Part shown: in pieces, positions 1 to 12,066 of the stretch
Layout: every line of letters begins with the position of its first letter
Position numbering within the stretch: the first letter of the stretch is position 1
From: Selaginella tamariscina
Lineage: Eukaryota; Streptophyta; Lycopodiopsida; Selaginellales; Selaginellaceae
Assembly: GCA_003024785.1 (NCBI GenBank)
Contig: PUQB01000013.1
Location: forward strand, 744,001 to 808,000
Direction of reading: 5' to 3'
DNA length: 64,000 nucleotides
The notes under the pieces: model-generated
Told to the model about the DNA's origin: nothing
What the model saw: only the letters and a program-made list of their open reading frames with translations
Databases searched by the model: none
Translations under genes and position numbers: made by a program

Positions 1-779
1 AAATAAAAAAGATTGTGTGTTTGATATAATATAACACTTCAAAAATATGCTACAATAATTATGAAACAAATATGCTGGAATTAAAATTTTGTTAATTTTA
101 ACTACCATAGTTAATCAAAATATGATTTAATTAAATATGTACTGCAAAAAATATGATAATTGAAATCATAATTAGTAACGTATATAAACAAGTTTGTTTC
201 ATCATATATATTAAATCGCATAAAAAAAGTTTAAGAAATATAATTAAAAGAAAAACCATGAGTAATACGAGTTTCTGTTGAGAATCATTTAAATTAAAAA
301 ATGCATTAATATTATAAAAAACCATATAACAAGAAAAATTTAATAATTTAGCTATATCCTTGTAATGAATGTTTTAAAATAGGACCACTTTAATTTTATA
401 AAAGTTTAATTAATTAATCCTTGTACTAATTTATTAATTTATTAAAACTTTATAATTTATTAACTAATTATTAAATTTATTAACTTATTATTAGATATTG
501 TTAATTCACTGTTTTTAAATATTATTAAATTCCACTTTCCACTAAGAATATTCATTAAATTAATTAATTAATTAATTAACTTAAATTAGTTTAGTTTATT
601 TAATTTAATTTATAATTTTATTAAAGTTTAATTAATTAATCCTTGTATTTAATTTTAATTCATACTTAACAAATTCGAGAACATGTTTAAAATTTTACAC
701 ACATCAAATTGAAAAGTATTTCTTATTATTAATTTTAAAATTTTTAAAAATTAAATTGACTAATCATTACTAGAGTTTT
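1..779. other. AT-rich intergenic stretch, no gene seen
   Basis: This stretch is dominated by TTAATTAA-like runs and simple A/T sequence. The only open frames are short, leucine/isoleucine-rich and AT-driven, with no family resemblance. I see no RNA gene or mobile element in it. Confidence 0.6.
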
Positions 780-822
780 TGAATCTACAAAAGCGTACGG
801 TCTCTGTTTTGCGCACTTCTTT

Positions 823-850
823 TAGGGTTCTTGCAGAAGATTCTAGGGTT
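823..850 (+). promoter_or_regulatory. Paired telo-box motifs in the NUDT3 5' leader
   Basis: Two TAGGGTT motifs lie at 823-829 and 844-850, 10-37 bases before the start codon. In plants telo-boxes (AAACCCTAA and its complement) are typical of promoters and leaders of translation-related and proliferation-linked genes. The function here is inferred from position only. Confidence 0.45.
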
Positions 851-859
851 TTCAGTGCG

Positions 860-3401
860 ATGGAATACCTGGACGTGCTGTCGCCTCAAGGATCTCACAC
901 AGGGGTCTCCAAATCCCGGTAAGAATACACGCACGCACATACACACGCACGCACGCACGCTTTGACTTTTTAGGGACTTGGTCCATAAAAATGGGGATTT
1001 TCATCGGGCAGTTCAAGTGTGTATATATGTAGAGAGCACGCGTGAGCTTTTGCTGCAGAAGAGAGCCGATGTTAAAGAGTCATGGCCTGGATTATGGGAT
1101 ATTTCAAGTGCTGGCCACATTTCTGCGGGAGATACATCCTTGGTCACTGCAAGGTATCACTATACACACATGCAGAGAGAGCATCTTATATGAATATACA
1201 TTATACATACGTTCATACATGTATTCGGACGTTTGACTTTTATCTATTTGTGTATATATGTATATCTTATTTATATGTCATGTTATATAGAAGTATATAT
1301 ACATAAATATTGAACTATCTTTTGATCTTTCAGGAGGGAGCTGGAGGAAGAGCTTGGAATAAGCCTACCTGAAGACTCATTTGAGCTTCTCTTTATTTGG
1401 CTACAAAAAGTGTAAGTGTTTAATTCTTACACACACACTATATAGTGTGTGTGTGTGTGTGTTGATATATAAGTTTTCAGTGTGATAAATAATGGAACGT
1501 ACATAAACAACGAGTTCAATGACGTATATCTTGTGACAATAGTTGATCCTATACCCTTGGAAGCCTTCACTCTTCAGGTGATTAATTTACTAGTTATGCA
1601 TATAATTTACTAGTTATGCATACTAGTTATAATTTTTATCTAATATGAATGGTAATATATGTAAGTATATGTTTATATATTTCTGGTTTTATAGGAGTCA
1701 GAGGTCTCAGCTGTGAAGTATATTCCCGTAAAAGAGTATGAGGAGGTTCTGAGAAGGCAGGATTCTGCATATCTTCCATATGACGTGGAGAAAGATTATC
1801 ACACACTGTTTTCCGCTCTTGAGAAGAGGTTATATATCAGTATATGTTTATATACATGTATATACACACATATACATAAAATTATACATTAAACATTACA
1901 CATAATATTGATTGCGCAGATATAACTCAAATACGAAAGCTAGAGTATCATTGTTGACAAGCCAACTGAGTCGTTATGCTCCTGTGAATCTAACCGGAGA
2001 GGTGTGTCCGTGCGTGTGCGTGTGCGTATGCGGGTGTGGGTGGTGTAACTATTGAACGGTGGATTTTGTTCTGTTTAAGCAGATTGGTGGTCTAAGTGAA
2101 GGAGATATCATAGCATTGTCTTATACAATTCATGCTGCACAGATTTTGGATAACTTGTTTATTGAACAGGTACCTTTAGTTTAAACTAGTTCTCTGCACA
2201 CACACACACACACACTTCTGCTAGGTTAGCCCAAGCAACCCAGACCTGAAAAGATGGCTGGAGGCCAATGGCGAGAACTCCGAGCTAGATCATCTCAAGT
2301 TTTCGTATTACCAGATAAATAAGAGTCCATGGTAAATATTATACGATGCACACCATATACTTATGTAATTCTTTATACTAGAGGGAGAGAGGGAGTAACG
2401 TTTTAGTGATAATATGTAACTATTTGTTTAATTTAGGTCGTGTTTGGATGAAAATGAAGCATATTTAACAACTTCTGATTCTGCTATTAAAAAAACGAAG
2501 TTAGGAGGTTTCACACTGCAATATAAGGCAGCATTTCCAGTTTCCAAGCCACCTGGAGCAAATTTCTATCCAGCAGATATGGACAAAGAGGTGAAAGAAT
2601 GTGTATATACATGTCTGTGTTTATTATCCGTTTTTTTGTTTGTGCGTGTGTGTTGTTAGAGTTTAGTACAAATATATATGGTCTATGAGGTCATATACTA
2701 AAAGGACAGTTATAGACATACCATACACATGCATACACACCATGTATACTGATATATCAACTTGTATTAGGAGTTTGAATTGTGGAAAGCTACACTAAGT
2801 GATGAACAAAAGGAGGAGGCTGTTGGTTTCTTCACGGTTATTCGTAGAAATCATGAACAGAAGTTATATTCAGTGAAATATTCGCAAGAATATGCCTCCT
2901 ACTTAGTGGAAGCGGCAAAGCTTCTTTATGCTGCTGCTGACGTTGCCGATAATCACAGGTAGTTGCTATATTATGTAAAGCTAATTATATCTGATAATAT
3001 ATATCCATTATAGTCTACTGATTTCATATCTTATTGTTGTATTATACTGTTTAATCTATTGTGCTACTTATAGAACCACGTATCTCTCTCTATACACACA
3101 CATTTTTAATAAAGTATTTTAGGCCAAGTTTTTACTCATGTCGTTTGCAAGTTTGAAGCGGTTGCTCAAGTCAAAGGCAGACGCATTCATATCCAACGAC
3201 TACTACAATTCCGACGTGGCATGGATTGAACTGGTATATATATACACGCACACATATTGTATACATATATGCACGTATATAATATACACACGTTCTTACC
3301 CACAGGATTCTCCTGTTGATATCACTATTGGACCATATGAGACATATGAAGATGCAATGTTTGGATACAAGGTGAGTGCGTGTGCCTGTGTGCGTGCGTG
3401 C

Positions 3402-3437
<36 letters not shown>

Positions 3438-5340
3438 TGTGTGTGTGTGTGTATGCACAGAGTACAGTTATATGTGTGTGTTTCATAGGCGACATTTGAA
3501 GCTTTTATTGGAGTGCGTGACCATGGAGCCACCGAACAAGTGAAGCTTTTCAGTGCAGAGTTGCAGGTAACCATAGTTTTATCTAAATAAAATAAATAAT
3601 AATATCTCTTTATGTGATTTTTCTTTTGTTTGTAGAATTTAGAAGATCACTTACCACTGGCTGATAAATACAAATCAAAGAATGTTAAATGCTCTCCAAT
3701 TCGTGTCATTCAGCTGATCTTCAACTCTGGTGTAAGTAAACTGCTCCCTCCTCTCCCTTCTCATACAGAACTAATATTTTTTTCTTATATATGAATTAAA
3801 TAGTTATTAACTCAAAAAACAGGATGTGGCAGGTCCACAAACTGTTGCATTTAACTTACCAAATGATGAGCGTATTGTCAAGGAGCGAGGAAGTGCAATG
3901 GTTATGCTAAAAAATGTCTCACAAGCAAAGTAAGTTCAAAGTTATAAACGTATTCGTTTTAATGTTTTATTATATTAAAGCAGTTTATACTAATAATAAT
4001 TATGCATGCAGGTTTGACCATATTTTGCAGCCAATAGCCAAAGTGTGTATTTCAGAATCACAGAAGAAATATGTCAATTTCGATTCATTTTTTTCACACA
4101 CAATTTGTCACGAGTGCTGCCATGGTATTGGTCCACACACTATTGTGCTTCCAGATGGGAAAGAGTCTACCGTCAGGCTGGTGCGTGTGTGTGCCTATGT
4201 GTGCATGCGTGTATTATTTATATACCTTCTGATACTAAGTTAAGTATCACTAAGAAAAAATTTGCATTTGCAGGAGCTCCAAGAATACCATTCTGCACTT
4301 GAAGAAGCAAAGGCAGATATTGTCGGTTTGTGGGCTCTTCAATATTTGTTAGAGCAGGTTCACACCACACACCACACACACACACAGAGTTTTGTTTAAG
4401 CATAGAACTTCTCAGGGTCATGTTTCGAAGGATTTGGAGAAATCTATGTACGTGTCGTTTCTTGCTGGATGCTTTAGATCCATTAGATTTGGTCTTGAAG
4501 AAGCTCACGGGTAAAAATACCTCATATATGTGTGTGTGTGTGTGCGCGCGCGCGCGCGCGTCTTTGGCTTCATATTCAGTGAAAAATGTACATATATGTT
4601 TGTAATATTCTAAGTGCTATTCTATACAGGAAAGGACAAGCACTACAGTTTAACTGGATTTATAACGAAGGAGGCTTTGAGCTAAATTCCGACGGCACAT
4701 TCTCTGTGCATTTTGATAAGGTTATTGCTATTATTATTATCATGATTATTATATTTATACATACATGTATGCATGCATATAGACACCAACGTACAGTGTG
4801 CTTTTCATGTATATTGTGTAACTTATATACCATTATTAAATAAGGTTATTCTGTTTGTTATTTGATGGTATATATAAGTATATGTATATAATAACGTATA
4901 CACGTATATACTTATGTGTTGCTTTTCATGTATAATGATGTGTTACAGACATCCAGCCATACATTCATGTACAAGTATTTAGCGTGGTTTTCTTTTATTT
5001 ATATTAGGTTAAGGATGCGGTTAAGAGCTTAAGCACAGAGATAATGACTATACAAGCTGAGGGTAATAAATCTGCTGCAAAAGCATTGCTTGCAAAATAC
5101 GGGATTTTAACACCGGCTTTGGAGCAAGTGTTGTCACGAATACAGAAGGAGAAGGTATTAAAACTCAAATAATAAAATATAATTATACTGTTAACACACA
5201 GCGTCAGTGTTATCTACATATTAATTATTTTTCTTATAATTTTTTTTAATAATTCTTATGTAATTTTTAATAAATGATTTTATTTACAGATACCGGTGGA
5301 CGTGGTGCCTTCATTCCCAGTGTTGGAGAGGATCATGTAG
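860..5340 (+). CDS. NUDT3: Nudix hydrolase 3-like / dipeptidyl peptidase III fusion, 21 exons
   Basis: The N-terminal Nudix domain hydrolyses nucleoside-diphosphate-linked substrates (the family acts on isopentenyl diphosphate and similar molecules); the rest is an M49 dipeptidyl peptidase III. By-eye exons: 860-918, 974-1153, 1334-1411, 1481-1577, 1695-1828, 1920-2001, 2083-2169, 2225-2331, 2437-2590, 2771-2958, 3152-3233, 3306-3371, 3489-3566, 3636-3731, 3823-3929, 4012-4180, 4274-4357, 4416-4510, 4630-4720, 5008-5154, 5290-5340. They sum to 2232 nt, an unbroken 743-aa frame, close to plant NUDT3 length. The Nudix box runs across exons 2-3 (GHISAGD...RELEEELGI), with Asp in place of the consensus first Glu. 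The zinc site HECCHGIGPH lies in exon 16 and EEAKADIVGL in exon 17. Exon 11 starts at 3152 rather than after the AG at 3122, because only the former keeps phase. Several introns open with (GT)n tracts. Confidence 0.95.
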
Positions 5341-5730
5341 ACCAGTTACCCATTATATATAAATATATTAAGAATATATATAAATATGCTATTAACCATT
5401 AATTAAGGAAAAATATGTTATTTATATCAGGAATAAATTAATAACTTTTGTCAATTTTTTAAAATAAATTTAAAATTTAAATGTTTAAAGTTTAAGCTAA
5501 TAATCGTATTAGTTATTAATTCACAATACATGATTCTAATAAAGCTTGTGTATGAATATACACATCTTTGACATTAAATCCATGGATAGATTAATATCAC
5601 AAAATTATCTGTTTAGAATTATATATATATATTTATATATATTTACATTAAACCAAATTATAAAAATAATAAAAAGATATAATGTGAAGCATTACCAATA
5701 TTATTAGAAAGAAACATATTCCAGGGTAAA
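5341..5730. other. Convergent intergenic spacer (NUDT3 and eIF1 3' ends)
   Basis: AT-rich spacer between two genes that end towards each other. It must hold both 3' untranslated regions. Candidate AATAAA-type signals are plentiful but cannot be told from background. No further gene is seen. Confidence 0.5.
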
Positions 5731-6274
5731 TTAAAACCCGTGTATCTTAATCAAATCCGGATCGATCCCAGAAGCAGTCAAAACATCAGCCACGTTCTTC
5801 CTCTGGTCCCCTTGCAGCTGAATTATACGACCGTATTCCTCGTGCTCCACAATATTCCCATTACAACAAAACTCTTTCCTAAACTTCCTCAGAAGCTTCT
5901 GCCCCAAGTCTTCTTCCTTCTTACCCTTTTTGCCCTTGTCCCCCTTGTCCTTGCCCTTGTCCCCCTTGTCCTTGCCCTTGTCACCCTTGTCGCCCTTACC
6001 ACCACCCTTGTCACCCTTCTCGTCCTTCTTCCCCTTATCTGGGTCGTCGTCCAGAGGGCCCTCAATGCCCTGAACGGTGGTCACAGACTTTCGTCCATTG
6101 CGTTGCTGTACCCTTATATGTATATTTTGCCTCAGTTGTTCCACCGAATTCCTCAGCAAAAGGATCTATATATACACCACACAACACACATATATGTCAC
6201 TATACGCACACACACATACACACACAAAGCTTACCGTATGCGCCGCCAAATTGAGTCTCAACTCCTTCGAACAT
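5731..6274 (-). CDS. SUI1: eIF1 (SUI1) homologue with a Lys-Gly-Asp repeat inserted in the SUI1 domain
   Basis: eIF1 binds the 40S subunit and governs start-codon selection. Two exons are seen: 6235-6274 (ATG at 6274) and 5731-6165, with a 69-nt intron opening GTAAGC. Family landmarks in order are DPFAEEFGG, HIRVQQRNGRKS, TTVQG, KEFCCNGNIVEHEEYG, IIQLQGDQRKN and the terminal IKIHGF. Where eIF1 normally has about 15 residues between TTVQG and the CCNG helix, this protein has some 50 extra, mostly repeats of KGDKGKD/KGK type, encoded by a CCCTTGTC minisatellite. The sequence after the insert (VEHEEYG) resembles animal eIF1 more than the usual plant form. The DPFAEE part and the IHIRVQQ part are in different frames; the offset equals one missing TA near 6118-6127. 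It may be an assembly error, otherwise the copy is broken. Confidence 0.82.
5935..6040 (-). repeat. CCCTTGTC minisatellite coding the KGD-rich insert of eIF1
   Basis: Variants of CCCTTGTC and CCTTGCCCTTGTC repeat head to tail on the plus strand. Read on the minus strand they give KGDKGKD-type repeats and keep the eIF1 frame open throughout. Confidence 0.8.
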
Positions 6275-6856
6275 GCGAAAGCTCGCTATCAATAACCTTT
6301 CCTTCCAAAAAGGCAACAAAGCCCTAAACTTCTATATATACCGCCCTCGAATTTGATCTGACCGTTCGTATTGTCGGCGGTCAATATCTACCCTACATGT
6401 GGCACCCAAACCGCCACGAATATTCCTGCAAACCGCCATGGATATTCTCAAGCATATTATAAAAAATAAAAAGTAGAATTTATTTCTTAATCACACACAC
6501 ACACACATATATATTGAATAAATGCATGTTTATTAATATGCAAATGTTGTACGTTGAGCAGAGACATACCAAACTCCAGTGCAGATTAACACACACTATA
6601 ATTATAATCCATAATATATGCATCTATGTATAAAATTATAATATACAGATAATAATAATCATAATAAATTAAATAAACTATATTTGGATTAGTTAATTAG
6701 TATTAGTTGAATTAGATAAACTATAATAAATGTATGTATATATGTCTATAAATGATAAACATACGATGCTTATTCATTAATAATACTACAGACACATGTG
6801 TATACATAATTGTATGATGGTTATTTATTAAACAACATTAATTACATATATTACCT
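6275..6856. other. eIF1 promoter side and downstream flank of the next gene
   Basis: The minus-strand TATATATA at 6332-6341, about 60 bases upstream of the eIF1 ATG, is a plausible TATA element. The rest is AT-rich with short (AC)n and no coding signal. Confidence 0.4.
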
Positions 6857-7346
6857 TCATTTTTTGAAGCTCTTTTTCTTCACATACACAATCTTCTGTG
6901 GCTTGAATGTGTACGTCCCATCTCGGAGCTCCTTTTGTGTCTTATAAAACCAATCCATTTTTATGTTGTCAATTGGTATTGACGTGCACTCTGTGCCCGG
7001 CCCAAGTTTCCTAGCCTTCACAACCCTGGGAAAGCACGTCATTGTGTGTATATGCACACACACACACAATGTAATAATACAATACGCATGTTATGCATGT
7101 GTGTATACATATAAACAAATATGTGTATAAATGTGATTTATCTTGAAGTAGTATAATTCATACAGGTACCTGTATGCATAAAGCAAAATATCAATGTCCG
7201 ATATAACATCAATAACATTCCTGTACACACCATCTGGGTCCGGTTTCATGGCTGATAACTTAGCCCTTACCCTTTCTACGTGCGGATCCGTTGAGAAAAA
7301 CCTGAAGATAGAACATTAACATATCCGTCTATCTATCTACCTATCA

Positions 7347-7381
<35 letters not shown>

Positions 7382-7447
7382 TTCAATGATTACAGCAAAA
7401 GCAATGTGGGGCATCCGTTCTAACGCTCTCTGAATGCACTCTTATCA

Positions 7448-7504
<57 letters not shown>

Positions 7505-7719
7505 GCGTGGATATATATAATAAAATGGTAATCAATTACCTAGGAGTGAAGTCCCACTGATTAATTATCCTTAAGTAGCGGTCTAACTCTTGCCTGTAAT
7601 ATCTCATACGCTCTTCATTAGCAGGTTCTCTAGGCATTTTTCTGTAGTGTGTTTCCTGAGCCTCATTTGGATTGTATGTCGGATCTCTCCCCCATCGTCT
7701 TTCCTCGGCCCTGTCCTGT

Positions 7720-7757
<38 letters not shown>

Positions 7758-9350
7758 CACACACACACAACTCACCGGGGGTTCGACGTAGTCAAGTTCT
7801 TCTATTGAGTCTGAAGGAAGCATACCAAACTGCCGTTTAAGCTCGGTCCATTTTTCAAAAGGAATATTCCCTCGCAGCTTTTCTTCGTCGAAGTCATCAT
7901 CATCTTCCTTCTTCTTAGGTAGAGAGTCGTACTGTTTCTTCATATTTGCCCATTCGTCGTACGGAACACCTGCTAGCTTAAATGGAGACCTTTCATAATC
8001 CTGTAAACACATTACTTATATATACATATATTTTTTGCTATATCATTATTATATTTGTACTTACCTCACATTATTGTATCATAGGCACAAATATATAGAC
8101 ACACACACATACATGCAGATCTGGATTTCTTGATACGTATATAAGAAATCTTGCTCTGTGTGCGCGTGAACAAGTACATGTACATTACTTACCATATGTG
8201 AGATATATCATATTACACATATGTGCATACACATACATACACATATATATAGTGTATGCGCGTATCTAAGTATGCATAACTGTTCCAGATATCTCTATAC
8301 AAATACGTACACAAATAGACGCATGCATATACATAACGAATATAAGTTTATTATGTAGCTGTGTGCAAGCAAGGTACACACACACACACACACTTGTATA
8401 TATGTTATATGCATGCACTCACGGATACACTGTAATACCAGCTCACATATGTATGCAGATTTCACCATCTATTACATAATTAAAGACTAGATTTTCATAC
8501 ATTGTTACATCTGTAACTTAAATTAACTACTACGTTGATACTATCTTCACACACGCACACGCACACATACAAAGACAGATATGTATGTAAACAAACCGTT
8601 GAGAAGAACTCCTCCAAGTCTTCGTCATCTGTATTACCTTCTTCTTCATCCTCAGCATCACTCGCTTCCTTCTTATCAGGGAAACCATAAAACTTTGTCT
8701 CTTTAATACTCGGAAACTCATAACTCGGATCCAGGTTTTTTACTCCCTCTAAATCCTATACATATATGCCTGTGTGTGTTAGTGGCACACACCCAGATGT
8801 ATATGTATATGCCCTATGCAAGTGTAGTTATCATATTACATTAAGATGTGTAATACGTGGGACGAGAATGCTATTCTATGTATAGTGTTACATGGATGTA
8901 TAAATAATGATCAGTATATACCTCGTCCCATACTTCAGGATCAATGTCTTCTTCCTCCTCATCGTCCTCACTTCCATCTTTGTATCCACTGCAATATCTT
9001 CTACGGCCTGAGAAAGAAATAAGAATATACTCTCTCACGAACAACTTGGTCACAGAAATCTATGCATGCACAACTAATGTGGAAGAATGATTAAGCATTA
9101 TAATGCACACATGCACATATTTGTGATCTACCTGAAAAACACATTGCAGGTATAATGCATACAAACATCTATACTAATATATATATATTTCGAAAATTTT
9201 ATTTTTACCATTAGAAAATGTGGCTGATTTCTTCAATTGAGAGGTGAAAATAGTCGGTTTGTCATTTTGAGCCTGAGAAAAACACATACACACGCGCATA
9301 TGTAGCCTCTTGAGCGTCCCCCTCATGACCATCGCCATAGCTCCCTGCAT
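6857..9350 (-). CDS. Acidic, probably mitochondrial protein with a C-terminal segment like the N-terminus of group II intron reverse transcriptases
   Basis: Seven exons read on the minus strand: 9209-9350, 8922-9007, 8597-8755, 7776-8000, 7540-7715, 7170-7301, 6857-7025. Together they make 1089 nt, an unbroken 362-aa frame. The first 30 residues are rich in Met, Arg and Leu and nearly free of acidic residues, as in a mitochondrial presequence. Long Asp/Glu runs follow (residues about 55-70 and 105-125). A repeated motif then appears twice: GVPYDEWANMKKQYDSLP and NIPFEKWTELKRQFGMLP. Next comes a segment of the form WGRDPTYNPNE. The last 90 residues (ISDIDILLYAYR, LGPGTE, DWFYKTQKELRDGTYTFKP, VYVKKK) match the RT0/first-block pattern of mitochondrial group II intron maturases, but the protein stops where the catalytic fingers would begin. 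I do not recognise a named family. The role may be intron or ribosome related (inference). The ATG at 9350 abuts a telo-box. Confidence 0.7.
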
Positions 9351-9359
9351 AAACCCTAA
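9351..9359 (-). promoter_or_regulatory. Telo-box abutting the start codon of the 362-aa protein
   Basis: AAACCCTAA on the plus strand ends directly before the ATG of the minus-strand gene. It is the same element as in the neighbouring bL33 gene. Confidence 0.45.
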
Positions 9360-9578
9360 GATAAACAGCTATCTACGTGTCAATATAATTATCCGAGGTG
9401 TCAAACACGTCATTTTGTTTTACTTGAACACTATGACATGAGCAACATTTCCATTGTTGTTACAATTTTATTGTTCAAGATCTTCATCAATTTCGTATTT
9501 AAATCAATCGATGAAGATGAAGAGCTTACCAATAACGAAGGAATTGAGAAATAATAATTAATTTTATTATGTATTTAT

Positions 9579-9755
9579 TTATTTCTTGCTTCGTGGCATC
9601 TTGACTTCATTGAACAGAACATGCTTGCGAATCTTAGGGTCGTATTTCATGAAACTGAGCTTCTGGGGAGTCTTCTTTGGATTCTTGGAAGTCACATAAA
9701 AGTAGCCCGTATTCGCCGAGGACACCAGACGGATCAACACGGTACTTACCGCCAT
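9579..9755 (-). CDS. Organellar ribosomal protein bL33, mitochondrial type
   Basis: A 58-residue, single-exon frame runs from ATG at 9755 to TAA at 9579. It contains [37 protein letters not shown] and [12 protein letters not shown]. These fit the bL33 pattern of bacterial and mitochondrial 50S subunits (LVSSAGTGxFY, KLxxxKYDPxxRxHV, xEAKxK). The family is 50-60 residues long, so this is full length. It has the C-terminal basic tail and lacks the Cys pairs of zinc-binding forms. The protein is presumably imported into mitochondria without a long presequence. A GTAAGT directly after the second codon could act as a donor, but the unspliced frame gives the expected protein. The gene lies upstream of the 362-aa gene on the same strand, and both have telo-boxes. 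Confidence 0.9.
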   Translation of the reverse strand: MAVSTVLIRLVSSANTGYFYVTSKNPKKTPQKLSFMKYDPKIRKHVLFNEVKMPRSKK

Positions 9756-9774
9756 TCCCTCCTCAGAAGAAGAT

Positions 9775-9783
9775 AAACCCTAA
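9775..9783 (-). promoter_or_regulatory. Telo-box upstream of bL33
   Basis: AAACCCTAA stands 20 bases upstream of the bL33 start codon. In plants this motif is typical of ribosomal-protein gene promoters, which fits the gene it precedes. Confidence 0.55.
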
Positions 9784-10182
9784 TTCTGTTTATTCCTCAG
9801 ATATTCTCTACAGTTTGTGGTAGCTATTATTTGTATATAATAAATGTAATTTTATTTATTTTCCTGAAATATAGTGGATCAAATCAAATTTTTCCACTTG
9901 GAAACCGGTCTTTTTACACGTCACCTTTAAAGTGTGACATGTCATTTAACTTGGAATAATGAAAAATAAATTAAAGATTTAAAACTTGAGTATTATTAAT
10001 ACTTACAAAATATTAATATATGATTGACACGTGGTTAATACATAATAAAGGGAGATTTTTATTATGTAGTAAACATTGATATATTCAGTTAATAATTACT
10101 ATTGTTGGAAGGTTTCATCAGGTAAATAGTATCTGCATTTCTTTGCTAGTAGTGTACAATTGGTAGTATACATTATCTCTAT
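9784..10182. other. Intergenic spacer between bL33 and SULTR copy a
   Basis: AT-rich spacer holding the bL33 promoter on its left and the SULTR 3' flank on its right. No additional gene or repeat is recognised. Confidence 0.5.
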
Positions 10183-12034
10183 TTATGAATGTATGATAAC
10201 CTCTGGGATTTCCTTGAGTTCTTTTTCCTTTAGTAGATGAGCAGTACAGTACTCCACTGCATCATCCACTGTTAGAAACAGCCATTCTTCCCCCAGTTTC
10301 CCCACAAATCCCGACTTATGTAATGTTTCTATCACACTTGATCCTGGATTTGCAAAACCCAACTATACAAGTAGCACACATTAGTTATCTACATTCTCTG
10401 TGTGGTAATCAATATATATCTATATTGTTTATAGACATGAGCAGGTATCTTTTTGTGTGTTAAACACACACACACACACACGTGCATTTATAGCATTTAT
10501 ATACATGTGTGTGTGGTGTACATGATGTATATCTGTGACAATATGTCTCCATATCTAACACACGCAAACCCCCCCCTCTATATATACAGAGAGAGGGAGA
10601 GAGAGAGAGAGAGAGAGTTTACAGTGTTATTTACCTGCATGCCAAGGATACTAAGGGTTCTTTCAATCTCTCCTAAAGCATGAAGTCCCGACGTGTCAAT
10701 AGTCATAACTGGGGTGAGGTCCACTATGAGATACCTTAGGGGTATTTTCTGTCTGCTTTGTTCCTCTTCCACATACCTCATTAGTCTGCATAAAATATAT
10801 CAAATTTGCGTGCGTGCGTGTGTGTGTCTATATATAGATAGATACACACGCACACACACACACACGTGTATATGATTGGAGTTTAACTAACCTTTCTCTG
10901 ATGTAGTTGGAGTTAGTGAAATATAGAGGCATCAATGCGGACAATGAGGATCCCAGGGATGAGCAAAGCCTTTGGATACTGTTTAATGTTTCTGTAGATG
11001 TTTGTGCCGGCAAGCTTTCCAAGTACTGCTGTGTGTGGCCGGCTTACGTGCAGCAGTATCTTCCCCACAGAGATGGCAACCTGTTAACATATACATGGTG
11101 TGTGTGTGCGTGTGCGTGTGTGTATATGTGTGTTCTTACACTCAGTTTAGCTCAAACACACACACACACGTTACTACTTACAGCAATGAGAAGGCCGAGC
11201 TGAATAGATTGGAGGCATACACCGAGGAAGGCACCGAGACAAGCAAGGAAATCTATCTTATCGACCTTCCAAATGTGGTAAGCAGCAACTGGATCGATTA
11301 AACTAACTAAGGCCGCAAATATTATAACTGAGAGTATCACATTGGGTGTGTAATGAAATAATGGTGTGAGTGCCAAGAGTGTAACCATCACAATTAGTGC
11401 CATTACTATACATGAAACCGAGGTTTTGCACCCTGCACTGTTGTTCACTGCAGTTCTTGACATTGCTCCTGCATTTTTAAATTTAAATATTTGAATTTAA
11501 ATCCCACTATTATTATATAATTATAACCATTGATATATATGATTTTAATTATTGTTTTTAAACACATTGTAATATCTGTATTTATACATAGTTTAAATAC
11601 ATGTAATATTATATTAAACATGGACATTACCAGTTGTGATGTAACATGACATGCAGGACCCCGTTATGTTCATCATTCCGATTGCTATCATTTCTTTGTT
11701 TCCATCAATGTGGTAGTTTTTCAGTGATGCAAATGTTCTGCCAACTGCAATTGCTTCCTGCAAGGTAATAAATACACACACACATATATATGTATGTGTA
11801 TGTACACGTATATGTGTATATACACATCAAGTTTATTATATATTTACTTACCATGAGGGCAATGATAGAAATTATCACTCCATTTTTCATTGCTTTTGCA
11901 ACTAGAGGACCTGTCAAATGTAGCTCTTTGAAGGAAGGAGGGTTTAATCCTTTCCTGAGTTGCCCAACCTGTTAAGAAGTTTTAAGTTATATACATAATC
12001 TCTATATGTGTATATATATGATCAATGTGTGTGT

Positions 12035-12066
<32 letters not shown>

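Noticed and set aside
3123-3151. NUDT3 exon 11 starting after the AG at 3122
   Set aside because: That start puts the downstream coding sequence out of frame; the AG at 3150-3151 keeps phase and family alignment.
3171-3574. Frames rich in THTHTH and SLSLS
   Set aside because: They are translations of (GT)n(GA)n tracts in NUDT3 introns; similar frames at 10453, 12700, 13223, 32460 and 33437 have the same cause.
5740-6327. 195-codon plus-strand frame rich in Leu/Val/Pro
   Set aside because: It is the antisense shadow of the KGD repeat and eIF1 coding region; eIF1 motifs decide the strand.
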